DNA of 64,000 bases from the NCBI GenBank assembly GCA_038230515.1, contig JBBRND010000024.1, forward strand, positions 1 through 64,000, given 5' to 3'. Position numbers and translations under genes: made by a program. Shown here piece by piece: positions 1 to 9,610 of the stretch; position 1 is the stretch's first letter, and each line of letters opens with the position of its first letter. This DNA is from JAPLDB01 sp038230515. Lineage in GTDB: Bacteria; Bacteroidota; Bacteroidia; AKYH767-A; 2013-40CM-41-45. The notes beneath the pieces were generated by a model, which was not told where the DNA came from, made no database searches, and worked only from the letters and a program-made list of their open reading frames with translations.

Positions 1-3000
1 CTGGAGGGACTACTCCCTACGCAAACTATGTATGGACTCCCTCAGGAGGTGCGTGCTCCACTTGCACAACAGCAACCAGTCTCACTGCTGGCTCTTATAC
101 TTGTACTGTAACGGATCACAATGGTTGTACGGCATCAGTAATTGTTACAATTACAGAACCTTCAATAATAACCTTAAGCACCTCTTCAACCCCTTCTTGC
201 ACCGACAATAATAACAACGGAACTACATCGGTTTCGGTTTCTGGAGGAACTTCTGGTTACACATATTCCTGGTCTCCAGCTCTAACCTGCTCTACTTGTA
301 CCACAATGACTGATTTGGGTGCGGGGAATTATACAGTCACAGTTACCGATGCCAATGGATGTACGGGACAGGCAACCGTAACTGTTGATCCAGCTTTCGC
401 ATATCCTAATGCTCCAACCATTGAAGGTGATTTGGCAGCTTGTGATAAAGGAGGTGGTGACTTTACTTATACTTACACAATAAGTAATTTCGCTTCGAAT
501 TCAGGCACTCCGCTTATCATTGTCAAAGATGCAAATAGTACAGCCTTTGGCTATGATTCATATAATTCCGCGAATGGGGAATTAGTTGTTACTTGGCCCA
601 ACTCGGATGGAGGAACCATCGAAGTCACATTTGGAATAGGATGTACAACCACCACTATATTTTATGTTCAAGCTTGTTGCATTCCGGTAGATGGATCAAA
701 CGTTGAGCTGCCTAAATGGACAAATGAAACTGTTTCCAATATTTATAGCTCAATCTATAATTATTATACAGGGACATCTCTTGTTATAGCAGGATTGTTA
801 GTGGTAGATATGAATTTGACTATTACCGGTACGCATATTTATCTTACTCCTGGTTCAAAAATAGAAATTAATAAGGGAGTTTTTCTTGAACTAGATAATT
901 GCACCATAGAAGCAGTAAATTATGGTAACTGTTATGCGATGTGGAAAGGAATTCAAATTGATGATAAGGCAAGTCTATATATTCACTTTTCAAACATTTA
1001 TGATGCGGAAAATGCCTTGATAGCAATGGATGGTTCAATGTACTATATCAATGGAGGAATTTTTGATAGGAACTATAATTGTATCAAGATTCCTGTGCAA
1101 CCTGCATTGGCTAACACATATTATGCTATAAGTAGTTTTGTCAGCAATACTCATTTTAGTGGAGTTACTCCTTTAATTCCTGCATACCCGGGACAATTAG
1201 AATATGATTTTCATCCTAATGCAGGAATAGTTGCAAACAAAACCACCAGTTTATGGATTGGTAATAATGGGAACCAGCGGAATATTTTCTTTGACCATCT
1301 TAACTATGGTATTATTGCTGATAAGTCAACTGTTATAATAGACCATTCGGAATTTACAGATATTGCCAAAACAAATTTGCTGACATATTTAGGATTACCT
1401 AGAGCTGGAATAGGAGTTTATGGCGGCTCTGTGACTGGCAGCACAGGTTTGGTTACAATATATGGAAACAGCGTTGCTAATTCCTTTTTGCGCTGTGACT
1501 ATGGCGTATTTATTAATCGCTGTTCCGCAAGCATAGATTACAATTTAATGGTTGACGTAGGAACAGGTATTCGCATTCAAAATAACTATCTTCATCCAAC
1601 GGTTTTAATTCAAAACAATGCCATCTATGCAAACTTTCGAGGCGTAGATTGCTGGAATAATCCACATGCACTTACAGAAATTTACTCTAATAAAATTTAC
1701 ATGGGAGATGTTACCCATTCCACAGCTACTTCATATCCATCACTTGTCGGTATCGATTTAACAGAAGTCATTACTGTTTTTTCACAGTATAAAGTTGATA
1801 ACGACAATTATATTTATCTTTATCATCCTATACCATCATCCGTTACTGGCATTTTTCTTTACAATGTTTTACATGCTTTAGTAAGAACAAATAATATACA
1901 ACTAAACGATGTTGGCCAGACAGGAATACGCCTTACAGGCGGTTCCCTAAATACCCTTCAGTGCAATACACTTCGCAGTAGTACTGCGGCAGGGCCAATA
2001 TATGGCTTAAATAATGGAATAGCTCAATTTGGAAGTAGATTTAATGAAATGACCTGCAATCATTTGGATTATACCTATAGAGGTTTCCGTTTTGGAGGTA
2101 ATGACAATAATACTGCGTTACTTGGTAATGAAATCAATAACCATCATTTTGGCCTGGAACTTTTTCAGGCAGCTATTATGGGTGTACAGGGAAATCCACT
2201 ACCTATTATCAACTTCAGCAATGGAAATCAATGGCTCTTTAATCCCTATCTTGGAGGTAATTTAGGGGTTAACTTGGCCGCAGGTACCCTGCTGCCTCCT
2301 AACCAAATTTATTATCCAGATCCTACTTCTGGTTGTGGAACCCAATACTTCACAAATAGCTATAATATATTCTTCTCTCTTGCTCCCAATACATCATGTA
2401 CAAATATTTACTATTGCAATTCAGCGGGTTGTAGTGCACCCCAACCTTTTCGTTTAATGGATAGCTTGGCGCTTGACCATGGTGATACTTTGACGATACT
2501 TGATTCACTTTCTTTCCCTGATGAGTATAGCGACCAAATGCAATGGGCTACAAGGAAAAATCTTTATGAAAAATTAGAGTTGAATACTGCCCTTCTGAGT
2601 GATAGTGCATTTATTGACTTCCATGATTCTATGCAAAGTACTACCATAGGCGACTTTAAGTCGTTGCAGGATTCCATGCTGGCACTTGTTGAATCACTTT
2701 CGATGTACGAACCTGATTTGGATGAAAATGATTCAATAAAAAATGTATTACTTCAGTATGCACTTTACAATGATAGTGTGATCAGTTCCAGTCTCGATTC
2801 AGCAGATATTGATTCGCTTTTAGCAGTTAATTTTCTGATTGATTCTCTAATCAGTGTTTCCTCAGCTGCAAATGACAGTATTCTCGCATTGATTACTGAG
2901 CAAAATGAGATCAAAGTTGACGCATTGCAGGAGTTGAATTCCGGAATTAGCGCATCTGCCGATTACGAGAATAACCTACAAACAGTTTATGATATTTATT

Positions 3001-4001
3001 TCAGTACTTTAGCCAAAGGCCGGTATACACTTGACTCTTCCCAACAAAGTCAGCTCTTTACAATAGCCAACACTTGTCCTAATATAGGAGGGGAAGCCGT
3101 GCCAATTGCACGGGCATTTTATTATATGATCAATGATGCACTTGACTATAATGATGATACTCTTTGCATAAGCGATTACAACGCTACAGATACGTGTCAT
3201 TTCCCTTCTAACGTTGGAGCTATATCAGGACCGGAAGTAGGTCAATGTGGACAATCCGATGTGAGCTATTCCATTACTCCTGTTAGTGGAGCTACAAGCT
3301 ATACCTGGTTTGTAAGTGATACAAATTATTGTTCAACTATAACGCCAATAAATTTGAGTTCCGTCTCCGTTGATTTTGCCGATTCTCTTTCCATTGCAGT
3401 TATTTATGTTGCCGCAAATAATGCCTGTGGAAGTAGTTCGCCAGCGCACATAATCGTGTCAGGAAAACCAAATGTACCTGATACTATTGAAGGTAAAGAT
3501 GCTGCATGTTCAGGAGGGGTTGAATATTATACAACAGGCGGGTCAACCGGAGCAACTTCTTACAATTGGTCAGTTACCCCCGATGATGCCACATTGCTTT
3601 CATCAAATGGAAGCAGTTCAATGCTTGTGTTGTGGGGCTCAAATAATGGTGCAATTAGCGTGACCGCTTCAAATGACTGTGGTGAATCAGTACCGTATTC
3701 AATTGATGTAACGATAATTTCCTGTCGTAAATCTAAAACATACAGCACGGAGGCCGGATTGCAGGCGTACCCGAATCCAACAAAAGGAACTGTAACAATT
3801 AAGTTCAACAGTTGTGAAAACTGTACCTATTCTTTAGAAATTTTAGATCTCACGGGAAGGATTTTAAAGACAACAGAAGAGAAGTCGGTAAAAGGAGTGA
3901 CCTTGAAAGAATTCGATTTAAGTAGCTTTGCAAAAGGAATTTACTTTGTCAAGCTGAACTCTTCAACTATGAACGAGATCATTCGGATTACAGTAGAATA
4001 A
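1..4001 (+). CDS. Secreted T9SS type A protein with SprB-like repeats and beta-helix region (5' partial)
   Basis: A large cell-surface or secreted protein whose start lies left of the window; the frame is open from base 3. The N-terminal part carries Cys-rich SprB-type repeats (for example AGSYTCTVTDHNGCT and GAGNYTVTVTDANGC). Next comes a long Asn/Ile/Gly-rich region (roughly bases 750-2250) with the look of a right-handed parallel beta-helix. An Asp/Ser/Leu-rich helical stretch (2450-3000) and Ig-like segments follow. The last 80 residues form a T9SS type A sorting domain (AYPNPTKGTVTIKF, then ILDLTGRIL and GIYFVKL), so the protein should cross the outer membrane by the type IX system and be anchored or released. 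Function is unknown; adhesion or a gliding-related role is inferred only from the SprB-like repeats. The next gene carries a closely similar sorting domain. Confidence 0.85.
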   Translation, partial: GGTTPYANYVWTPSGGACSTCTTATSLTAGSYTCTVTDHNGCTASVIVTITEPSIITLSTSSTPSCTDNNNNGTTSVSVSGGTSGYTYSWSPALTCSTCTTMTDLGAGNYTVTVTDANGCTGQATVTVDPAFAYPNAPTIEGDLAACDKGGGDFTYTYTISNFASNSGTPLIIVKDANSTAFGYDSYNSANGELVVTWPNSDGGTIEVTFGIGCTTTTIFYVQACCIPVDGSNVELPKWTNETVSNIYSSIYNYYTGTSLVIAGLLVVDMNLTITGTHIYLTPGSKIEINKGVFLELDNCTIEAVNYGNCYAMWKGIQIDDKASLYIHFSNIYDAENALIAMDGSMYYINGGIFDRNYNCIKIPVQPALANTYYAISSFVSNTHFSGVTPLIPAYPGQLEYDFHPNAGIVANKTTSLWIGNNGNQRNIFFDHLNYGIIADKSTVIIDHSEFTDIAKTNLLTYLGLPRAGIGVYGGSVTGSTGLVTIYGNSVANSFLRCDYGVFINRCSASIDYNLMVDVGTGIRIQNNYLHPTVLIQNNAIYANFRGVDCWNNPHALTEIYSNKIYMGDVTHSTATSYPSLVGIDLTEVITVFSQYKVDNDNYIYLYHPIPSSVTGIFLYNVLHALVRTNNIQLNDVGQTGIRLTGGSLNTLQCNTLRSSTAAGPIYGLNNGIAQFGSRFNEMTCNHLDYTYRGFRFGGNDNNTALLGNEINNHHFGLELFQAAIMGVQGNPLPIINFSNGNQWLFNPYLGGNLGVNLAAGTLLPPNQIYYPDPTSGCGTQYFTNSYNIFFSLAPNTSCTNIYYCNSAGCSAPQPFRLMDSLALDHGDTLTILDSLSFPDEYSDQMQWATRKNLYEKLELNTALLSDSAFIDFHDSMQSTTIGDFKSLQDSMLALVESLSMYEPDLDENDSIKNVLLQYALYNDSVISSSLDSADIDSLLAVNFLIDSLISVSSAANDSILALITEQNEIKVDALQELNSGISASADYENNLQTVYDIYFSTLAKGRYTLDSSQQSQLFTIANTCPNIGGEAVPIARAFYYMINDALDYNDDTLCISDYNATDTCHFPSNVGAISGPEVGQCGQSDVSYSITPVSGATSYTWFVSDTNYCSTITPINLSSVSVDFADSLSIAVIYVAANNACGSSSPAHIIVSGKPNVPDTIEGKDAACSGGVEYYTTGGSTGATSYNWSVTPDDATLLSSNGSSSMLVLWGSNNGAISVTASNDCGESVPYSIDVTIISCRKSKTYSTEAGLQAYPNPTKGTVTIKFNSCENCTYSLEILDLTGRILKTTEEKSVKGVTLKEFDLSSFAKGIYFVKLNSSTMNEIIRITVE

Positions 4002-4013
4002 ACGAAAAAAAGA

Positions 4014-4042
4014 CGGGAGTTGCTTTTAATCGGCAACTTCCG
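4014..4042 (+). terminator. Hairpin between the two T9SS genes
   Basis: A 10-bp stem (4014-4023 with 4033-4042, one G-U pair) and a 9-nt loop begin 12 bases after the stop of the first T9SS gene. There is no clear U-tract, so termination is likely but not certain. A TAnnTTTG-like element (TACATTTG, 4049-4056) follows directly, so this may be a terminator/promoter junction. Confidence 0.45.
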
Positions 4043-4055
4043 TATCTTTACATTT

Positions 4056-5534
4056 GTGAAAAATATTTTTCTTCTCGCTTTAACATTGCTAAACTGTGGT
4101 CTCAGTCAAGCGCAAAAGGAAGATTATGTGTGGCATGTTGGCTATTCTTCCTTTATGGATTTTAATAGTGGAGCCGCAACAACTTTTTTTGCTAATGGTC
4201 CGATTGCACTGGATTATACAAATGCTAGTATTTGTGATAGTGCAGGCAACCTAATTATTTATACAAATGGTGTGACCCTTTGCAATAATGTAAATGATAC
4301 ATTATTAAACGGTACTAATCTTAATCCATGCTCATTTACTTCAACGTGGGCGGGAGCAGGATTACCAATATCGCAAGCTGATATTATCATTCAGAGACCC
4401 GATCATCCTAACTATTATTATTTATTTCATGAAACATGCGATAATCCTTTTGGTGGATATTTTATGACTAATGTTCTTTATTTAAGTGTGATTGATATGA
4501 GTTTAGATAGTGGGCGAGGCGGTGTAACTAATATAAAAAATTTTCACCTTTATCAAAATGATACATTGCATATAGGGAATCTATCAGCAGTAAAACATGC
4601 CAATGGCAGAGATTGGTGGCTACTAACAAAAAAACTCATTTCACCAATTTTTTACAAATGGTTAATAATGCCAGACACGATTATAGGGCCTATTATTCAA
4701 TCGAATCAAATAGGTTCAGCCTATAACCCAGGACCGGGTTTTGGTCAATCAGTATTTTCACCCCAAGGAGACAAGTACGGAGTAATTTATAATAATAAAA
4801 ATTTCTACCTCTATGATTTTAATCGATGTACTGGTGAATTAAATTATTTATTCCAGGAGTACTACAATGACAGCTCATTATTCGGTAGTGGCTGTGCCTT
4901 TTCTGCTTCAGGAAGATATTTGTATGTGAGTACTGAGAAATTGATTTATCAATATGATATGAATGCTGGAAACATTCAGGCTTCGAAAGTTGTTGTTGCT
5001 GTTTATGATGGATTTATGTTACCGGTAGCTACTCATTTCAATCAAATGCGACTTGCGCCAGATGAAAAAATATATATTAGCACAGACAATGGTGTATATG
5101 TATTTCACGTAATTGAATATCCCGACTCAGCGGGCTTGGCATGTAATGTGATGCAGCATTCGTTTTATTTGCCCGGACCACCAAGCGCATCAGTTCCTAA
5201 CATTCCTGATTATAAACTTGGACCATTAAATGATAGTGGATGCGATACAATACTCAATATTTGGTATCTTGAAAAAAATAATTTTTCAATTCTGGCTTAT
5301 CCGAACCCCTCAAAAGGTGACTTTACACTTAAATTCAATTGTGCCAATGAAACTCACTATTCATTATCTGTAAAGGATATTTTAGGTCGCTTGCTTGTAA
5401 ATGTCAATGACAAAGCTATTAAAGGAATAAACATTAAGACTATGGATTTAACTTTGGCAGAGGGTATTTACTTCATAAATGTGAAATCATTCAATATGAA
5501 TGAGACCATTCGGATCGCAGTCGAGAATCATTAA
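4056..5534 (+). CDS. Secreted T9SS type A protein, WD40/beta-propeller-like
   Basis: Start chosen at GTG 4056, because the peptide from there (MKNIFLLALTLLNCGLSQAQ) is a clean signal peptide; an upstream TTG at 4020 would put twelve residues before it. The mature protein opens with a WHVGYSSFMDFN-type segment and has repeated blade-like strands (LIIYTNG, YYYLFHETCDN, KYGVIYNNKNFYLYDF, RYLYVSTEKLIYQYD, KIYISTDNGVYVF) typical of Bacteroidota secreted propeller proteins. The C-terminus is a T9SS type A sorting domain (AYPNPSKGDFTLKF, DILGRLL, GIYFINV). No catalytic motif was recognised. It shares the sorting-domain subtype of the upstream gene, suggesting they were duplicated or co-evolved. Confidence 0.8.
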   Translation: MKNIFLLALTLLNCGLSQAQKEDYVWHVGYSSFMDFNSGAATTFFANGPIALDYTNASICDSAGNLIIYTNGVTLCNNVNDTLLNGTNLNPCSFTSTWAGAGLPISQADIIIQRPDHPNYYYLFHETCDNPFGGYFMTNVLYLSVIDMSLDSGRGGVTNIKNFHLYQNDTLHIGNLSAVKHANGRDWWLLTKKLISPIFYKWLIMPDTIIGPIIQSNQIGSAYNPGPGFGQSVFSPQGDKYGVIYNNKNFYLYDFNRCTGELNYLFQEYYNDSSLFGSGCAFSASGRYLYVSTEKLIYQYDMNAGNIQASKVVVAVYDGFMLPVATHFNQMRLAPDEKIYISTDNGVYVFHVIEYPDSAGLACNVMQHSFYLPGPPSASVPNIPDYKLGPLNDSGCDTILNIWYLEKNNFSILAYPNPSKGDFTLKFNCANETHYSLSVKDILGRLLVNVNDKAIKGINIKTMDLTLAEGIYFINVKSFNMNETIRIAVENH

Positions 5535-5575
5535 AGATATGTATTTTCATAGGGGTTCGGGGAAATGTGTTCCCC

Positions 5576-5622
5576 GCAAGATAGCGTGTTGACGAGTATT
5601 TACCGTCAACACGCTATCTTGC
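5576..5622. repeat. Perfect 19-bp inverted repeat with 9-nt loop
   Basis: Bases 5576-5594 and 5604-5622 are exact reverse complements. A smaller GGGGA/TCCCC hairpin sits just upstream (5560-5575). The element lies between the T9SS gene and a convergent small gene and has no U-tract on either strand. It could be a factor-assisted bidirectional terminator or a REP-like palindrome. Confidence 0.7.
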
Positions 5623-5638
5623 AGCAGCAGCACAACTT

Positions 5639-5668
5639 AATAAAAAAACTGCCTCAAATTGAAGCAGT
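5639..5668 (-). terminator. Intrinsic terminator of the 51-residue gene
   Basis: On the minus strand, CTGCTTC-AATTT-GAGGCAG forms a 7-bp stem (one G-U) followed by seven T. It lies 17 bases after the stop of the small minus-strand gene and supports that gene being real. Confidence 0.75.
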
Positions 5669-5684
5669 CCATTCTAACATAGGA

Positions 5685-5840
5685 TTAGTCCTTTAAATGT
5701 TTAAGGAAAAGGCAAAAAAAAGTCGTAGATGCCATTATTCCAAGACCTGATGCAGCTTTGCCTGTTTGACTAAAAACAGCAAGTCCAATAGAAAGTGCAC
5801 AGAGAATAATAGCTAGGTTAATTAAGTTGGGTGTCTTCAT
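5685..5840 (-). CDS. Small hydrophobic membrane protein, 51 aa
   Basis: A short reading frame starting at ATG 5840 and ending with TAA at 5685. The product has an N-terminal hydrophobic segment (LINLAIILCALSIGLAVF), a short SQTGKAASG turn, and a second hydrophobic stretch (LGIMASTTFFCLFL) with a Lys/His-rich tail, so two membrane passes or a hairpin are predicted. Support for expression is a strong intrinsic terminator directly downstream and a TTGACA-N16-TACAAT promoter-like pair about 35-60 bases upstream on the same strand. No family was recognised. Size and shape fit a small membrane-stress or type I toxin-like peptide, but that is only inference. Confidence 0.55.
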   Translation of the reverse strand: MKTPNLINLAIILCALSIGLAVFSQTGKAASGLGIMASTTFFCLFLKHLKD

Positions 5841-5931
5841 TTTAAATAATTTAATTTAAAATAATTGTATCACAATAAACAAACCTGTCAAGTGTATCCT
5901 GACGAATTCTCATTTGAATTGCTGTTTTTTC

Positions 5932-5939
5932 TATATTTG
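5932..5939 (+). promoter_or_regulatory. Bacteroidota -7 element before the 160-aa gene
   Basis: TATATTTG matches TAnnTTTG and lies 21 bases before the ATG at 5961. A TTG lies upstream at 5914-5916, but the spacing (15) is shorter than the usual 19, so only the -7 element is convincing. Confidence 0.5.
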
Positions 5940-5960
5940 TAATAAGTTTTAAGAAATAGA

Positions 5961-6443
5961 ATGGATCCCAGCCCTGGAAAGAAGCCCTTTAATTGGACCA
6001 AGAGCGCAACTATTGCCACTTGGCTATTTGGAATATTAGGAGTAATCTCCTCTGTTGTTTCTTGGTTACAAACGAAGTCTGTTTCCGATAACGGTAATTT
6101 GAAGCATCCAGATGGAAACGAAGTGGTCCGTTATGCGGTACCAAAGGTCGAATCTCCTAAAGAGCAAACAGGAAAACCTGACGTAAAAAAACCGATTGAA
6201 GGAGCCAATTTAGAGCCGCCAAATTCATTAAAGCCAATTGTATTAATTGACGAATCTATTGATATTGGAGATTATGAAATAAAAGATATTGATAGCATTT
6301 TTACCTATGAAGGTACCAAGGTAAGAGTTTTGTATATTGTAAAAGGAATTCTTGATGTGGCTATTCCCAAAAAAACGAAAAAAATTTACATTAACTTTTT
6401 AGATGGAAAACAAATCACGCACGAAGTACGCGCTCAAAATTAG
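5961..6443 (+). CDS. Single-pass membrane protein of unknown function
   Basis: A 160-residue protein with a short cytoplasmic N-terminus, one membrane segment (about residues 19-37, ATIATWLFGILGVISSVVSW), a Pro/Lys-rich linker and a C-terminal beta-rich domain of about 70 residues (IGDYEIKDIDSIFTYEG, VRVLYIVKGILDVAIP). No family was recognised. Its last 41 bases overlap the start of the next gene in another frame, so the two are translationally coupled and probably act together at the envelope. Confidence 0.65.
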   Translation: MDPSPGKKPFNWTKSATIATWLFGILGVISSVVSWLQTKSVSDNGNLKHPDGNEVVRYAVPKVESPKEQTGKPDVKKPIEGANLEPPNSLKPIVLIDESIDIGDYEIKDIDSIFTYEGTKVRVLYIVKGILDVAIPKKTKKIYINFLDGKQITHEVRAQN

Positions 6444-8301
6444 CAATATTTTAATAGTACTACTGCTTTTACAAGTTACAAATTTAAAGTGTTATGCATT
6501 GAAGGAAAAATGGGTTTTGGTAGACCCTGTTATTGTTAAAAATCAAAACGATGATCAAAAATTATCTATTACGTTTTCAAAAGCATTTAAAAACTATACT
6601 GATTCCCTTCATATTTTAAGGTCACCAAATTCAATCACACTTGATAGTTTGGCAATGCTCAAGCATATCGATCGTGAATTTTTGAGTAGTGCAGATGAAT
6701 TGGGAACAGGAATTTTGGCTGCATTTCTAGTTGGCCCAAATGAAATTGAGGCCAACCTTTTTAAATACTCTCTAGATTCCAACAAACTAATTGGTTATTC
6801 AAAAAATTATTTACCAAAGCAGAATCCTAATTCAGAGCACGAGTTATTGAAGAATGTGATTGTTGAAATAAAAAAAATGGATATTTCGTCTGAAATATCG
6901 TTTGAGGCAGAGAGTCAATTTGAAAGCCTGCTTGCTGAGTCCGAAAGCAGGATTATTGAAAATGAAAATAAGAAAAGGCAGAATGAAATTAAGTTCAAAG
7001 ATTATGATAAAAATAAGATTCATAACTCCAATGAGTTAAAATTTGCAATAGAAAGAATTGACTATTATTTGACGACATTAGAAAAAGAGTATCCTTTCAA
7101 AAAATATCCTAACAATATTTCACTACCCCTTATAGATGACAAGGTTTATTTGAAAGGGTTACAGGAAGAATTTCCACATACTTATTCGCTCTTACTCGCC
7201 ACGAATGCACTGAACGATTACCTCCACCTAAAGTATCAAAAAACAAAGCCTTCGGATCTACAAATACGAAAAGATTCCTTGGATCGAATGGTGGAGAAAC
7301 TGGATTCCATTTTTGACAATAAATTGGTCTCCGCAGCTGAGCAGAGTATATGGAAAGGATTAAATAAATCTATGATTGTTGAAGTATTTGCCTTGGTTAA
7401 AATTATAAAGAAAGAAGTGGAAGCATGCAATGATTTTATTATGCAGCAGGGACAAGTTTTGTTGAATTCTGATGTAACTCTAAGAATTAGGCATACTCTA
7501 CGACTTTTACGAGAGCGGTGTGGTTCTTCATCAAGTAAGGATGTTGCAACGCAGATAAATGAAAAATATCATAATTGGTTCGCAGCAATGCTCAGATTAG
7601 ATACTATAACTAAGTTTCGATTGGAATATCTAAAATTAGCCAATGATAACCATATTGACTTGTGGATGTTAAAGCCTGATATAAAAAAAACAGAATTAGT
7701 AACGAAGGAAAGAATAGAAAAGTACCTATCCAATAATATTGAAAAGTATATGAAAAATGCAGAGAATGAACTCAGTATCATATATCATGTTTCAATTCAA
7801 GATAAAACGCTAGAGGTTAGTTTTGAGATAAAGAAAAATACAGGTAAATTTGCCTCTGCATTAAAATGCTTTCCCTTGGGAGAAAGTACATTTTTAGGTA
7901 TTGAAAATTATTATGAATTTGTCTCTCAGTCTTTGATGGACCTACAGCGCTTATTAAGAATCAAACTCGAGGCTGTCGCTATAATTGGGGGTTCCGATGC
8001 AGCCCCTTTTTCATCAAACTATGAATTAAAAATTGAAAGTGAAATTATGTATCAAGAAAATTTTGAAGTGTTGCCACAAGCAAATTTAATAGATCTAAAA
8101 AAACTTGATCTAAAAAGGAATAGTGATGACAAAAACATCGCACTTGCATTTAAGAGAGGATTCTATCTGAAAGATTATCTAATAAAAAATGGGGTTTCAA
8201 AACACGCATTCGAACCAATCAAGGTCGCATTTTTTTCAGAAGGAGGCACTAACAGTTCATTTAGGAAGTGTGACATAAGAATTAGCTTTCATTTAAATTA
8301 A
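6403..8301 (+). CDS. Exported protein with OmpA-like C-terminal region
   Basis: A 632-residue protein with a signal peptide (ISNILIVLLLLQVTNLKCYA) and a long Lys/Glu-rich helical middle (roughly residues 150-400). The C-terminal segment resembles a divergent OmpA-type peptidoglycan-binding domain: VAIIGGSDAAP, then NIALAFKRGFYLKDYLIKNGV, which mirrors the usual LAxxRAxxVxxYLxxxGV helix. No enzyme motif is visible. It overlaps the upstream membrane-protein gene by 41 bp. A periplasmic protein working with that partner is the best guess; the OmpA-like call is tentative. Confidence 0.6.
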   Translation: MENKSRTKYALKISNILIVLLLLQVTNLKCYALKEKWVLVDPVIVKNQNDDQKLSITFSKAFKNYTDSLHILRSPNSITLDSLAMLKHIDREFLSSADELGTGILAAFLVGPNEIEANLFKYSLDSNKLIGYSKNYLPKQNPNSEHELLKNVIVEIKKMDISSEISFEAESQFESLLAESESRIIENENKKRQNEIKFKDYDKNKIHNSNELKFAIERIDYYLTTLEKEYPFKKYPNNISLPLIDDKVYLKGLQEEFPHTYSLLLATNALNDYLHLKYQKTKPSDLQIRKDSLDRMVEKLDSIFDNKLVSAAEQSIWKGLNKSMIVEVFALVKIIKKEVEACNDFIMQQGQVLLNSDVTLRIRHTLRLLRERCGSSSSKDVATQINEKYHNWFAAMLRLDTITKFRLEYLKLANDNHIDLWMLKPDIKKTELVTKERIEKYLSNNIEKYMKNAENELSIIYHVSIQDKTLEVSFEIKKNTGKFASALKCFPLGESTFLGIENYYEFVSQSLMDLQRLLRIKLEAVAIIGGSDAAPFSSNYELKIESEIMYQENFEVLPQANLIDLKKLDLKRNSDDKNIALAFKRGFYLKDYLIKNGVSKHAFEPIKVAFFSEGGTNSSFRKCDIRISFHLN

Positions 8302-8636
8302 AAAAATCTTTTGTTTTATCCAGAGGGACGACTCCTTTGAGTTATTGTCGGTTAATGTAATCAATTTTATAGATTGAAGCTAAAAAAGCACAACTCACTT
8401 ATTACTCACCCAATCCTATCGCCTCCTCAACCTTTTTTATTACAAAAAGCAGGGCTTTCAATTACTTCCACTTGCTTCTAAGTTGATCGTTAAATAATTT
8501 TCAGCAGTCTCATTCTTGCTTTTAAGCAGATTCTTCCATTTTGATTCTCAGCTATCAATTCAACTATCAATTTCGTTTGGCTGTGCGTCAAACATTTTTG
8601 AAAGTATTTTATGTCTCACAATTTATTTTGATTTTA
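8302..8636. other. Intergenic stretch, nothing recognised
   Basis: About 335 bases between convergent genes. AT-rich, with no convincing reading frame, RNA gene or strong hairpin. It marks the left side of the defence-gene region. Confidence 0.5.
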
Positions 8637-9584
8637 CTATTTCAGAAAATGACTTGCAAGAATAGACCCCCAAATGTGCCATATTTCAGTAGTGTGAGCA
8701 ACAGCGGTTAAAATTTCTTGGCAAGAATTCAATATTGTTTTAATTACAGGTTTAGCAGCTCTTTGTTCCAGTGGTTTCATAGCTTCTTGACTAAGAAAAT
8801 TTATGTGTTCTAAATATTCTTGTTGTTGCTCCTGACTTATTACAACGGAATCTTTCACAGCCTCAGCTAATTTCTCAAATGCCTTCGCAATATCATTCAG
8901 GCCCTCATTGTTAAGCGTCGCATTATTCTTTATAATATTATCTTGAATATTTCTCATGCTGAAAACATTGCCGTGACCTTGAATTGAAATGTTGTAATTA
9001 TTTGTCGTAATTGAGTGCCCGCTGTAAGAATAAGAATCCTCTTCAACATATTCTATTCCCACCGTGGTTATGGATCCCATTGCATCATCGTGTTTCCCCA
9101 AAAATTGCACCATGCCATCTCCTTCTAATTTTTTCCCTAAAGAAAACACTTCATCAAAGTTTACTTCAACTCCATTGTTTTGAAGAATCCAAGTCAGTGA
9201 ATAATACTTTCCGTCATGCTTGAATTCGTAAAGACCTTTTAGAATCAGGTCAAGTTTTTCGGATTGTTTCATAGCTCTATTTGAATTTCCATTTCGTTCT
9301 TTTTGTTGCCGATATTTGTGTAATCCAATCTCTGCCGCCTTCCAACCCTCTTGCGTAAGTTTAACCCTATACTTCTCATCTCCCCACCACGCTACAAGAC
9401 CTTCATCAATTAGGTTATCTCTCATTAAAGTGTAATCAAACCATTCATATTTTTTTTCTTCTGTAAAAAAATATGATTGCTGGTCTGTGTTCAAAGTGCC
9501 TTTATGTTCTGATAGAAGCATCAAAAGCAACTCTGCCATTTCGGTTTCAACTTCATTCATCTTTTTCCCTTCAGCTAAGTTCAT
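8637..9584 (-). CDS. Unknown protein with winged-helix-like repeats, in AbiGi operon
   Basis: A 315-residue protein. Residues about 10-90 and 105-180 each look like small winged-helix or PadR-like units (AELLLMLLSEHKG, MRDNLIDEGLVAWWGDEKYRVKLTQEGWKA; then LILKGLYEFKHDGKYYSLTWILQNNG). A Ser/Asn-rich linker follows with a short beta motif (YNISIQGHGNVFS), then a coiled-coil helical C-terminus. ATG 9584 is used, with a second ATG at 9560 possible. It is the last gene of a minus-strand operon, 26 bases after the AbiGi-like gene. No known family was assigned; its context suggests a sensor or accessory for phage defence. Confidence 0.6.
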   Translation of the reverse strand: MNLAEGKKMNEVETEMAELLLMLLSEHKGTLNTDQQSYFFTEEKKYEWFDYTLMRDNLIDEGLVAWWGDEKYRVKLTQEGWKAAEIGLHKYRQQKERNGNSNRAMKQSEKLDLILKGLYEFKHDGKYYSLTWILQNNGVEVNFDEVFSLGKKLEGDGMVQFLGKHDDAMGSITTVGIEYVEEDSYSYSGHSITTNNYNISIQGHGNVFSMRNIQDNIIKNNATLNNEGLNDIAKAFEKLAEAVKDSVVISQEQQQEYLEHINFLSQEAMKPLEQRAAKPVIKTILNSCQEILTAVAHTTEIWHIWGSILASHFLK

Positions 9585-9610
9585 TTTTTCCTTTTTGCAA
9601 ATATCAAGAA

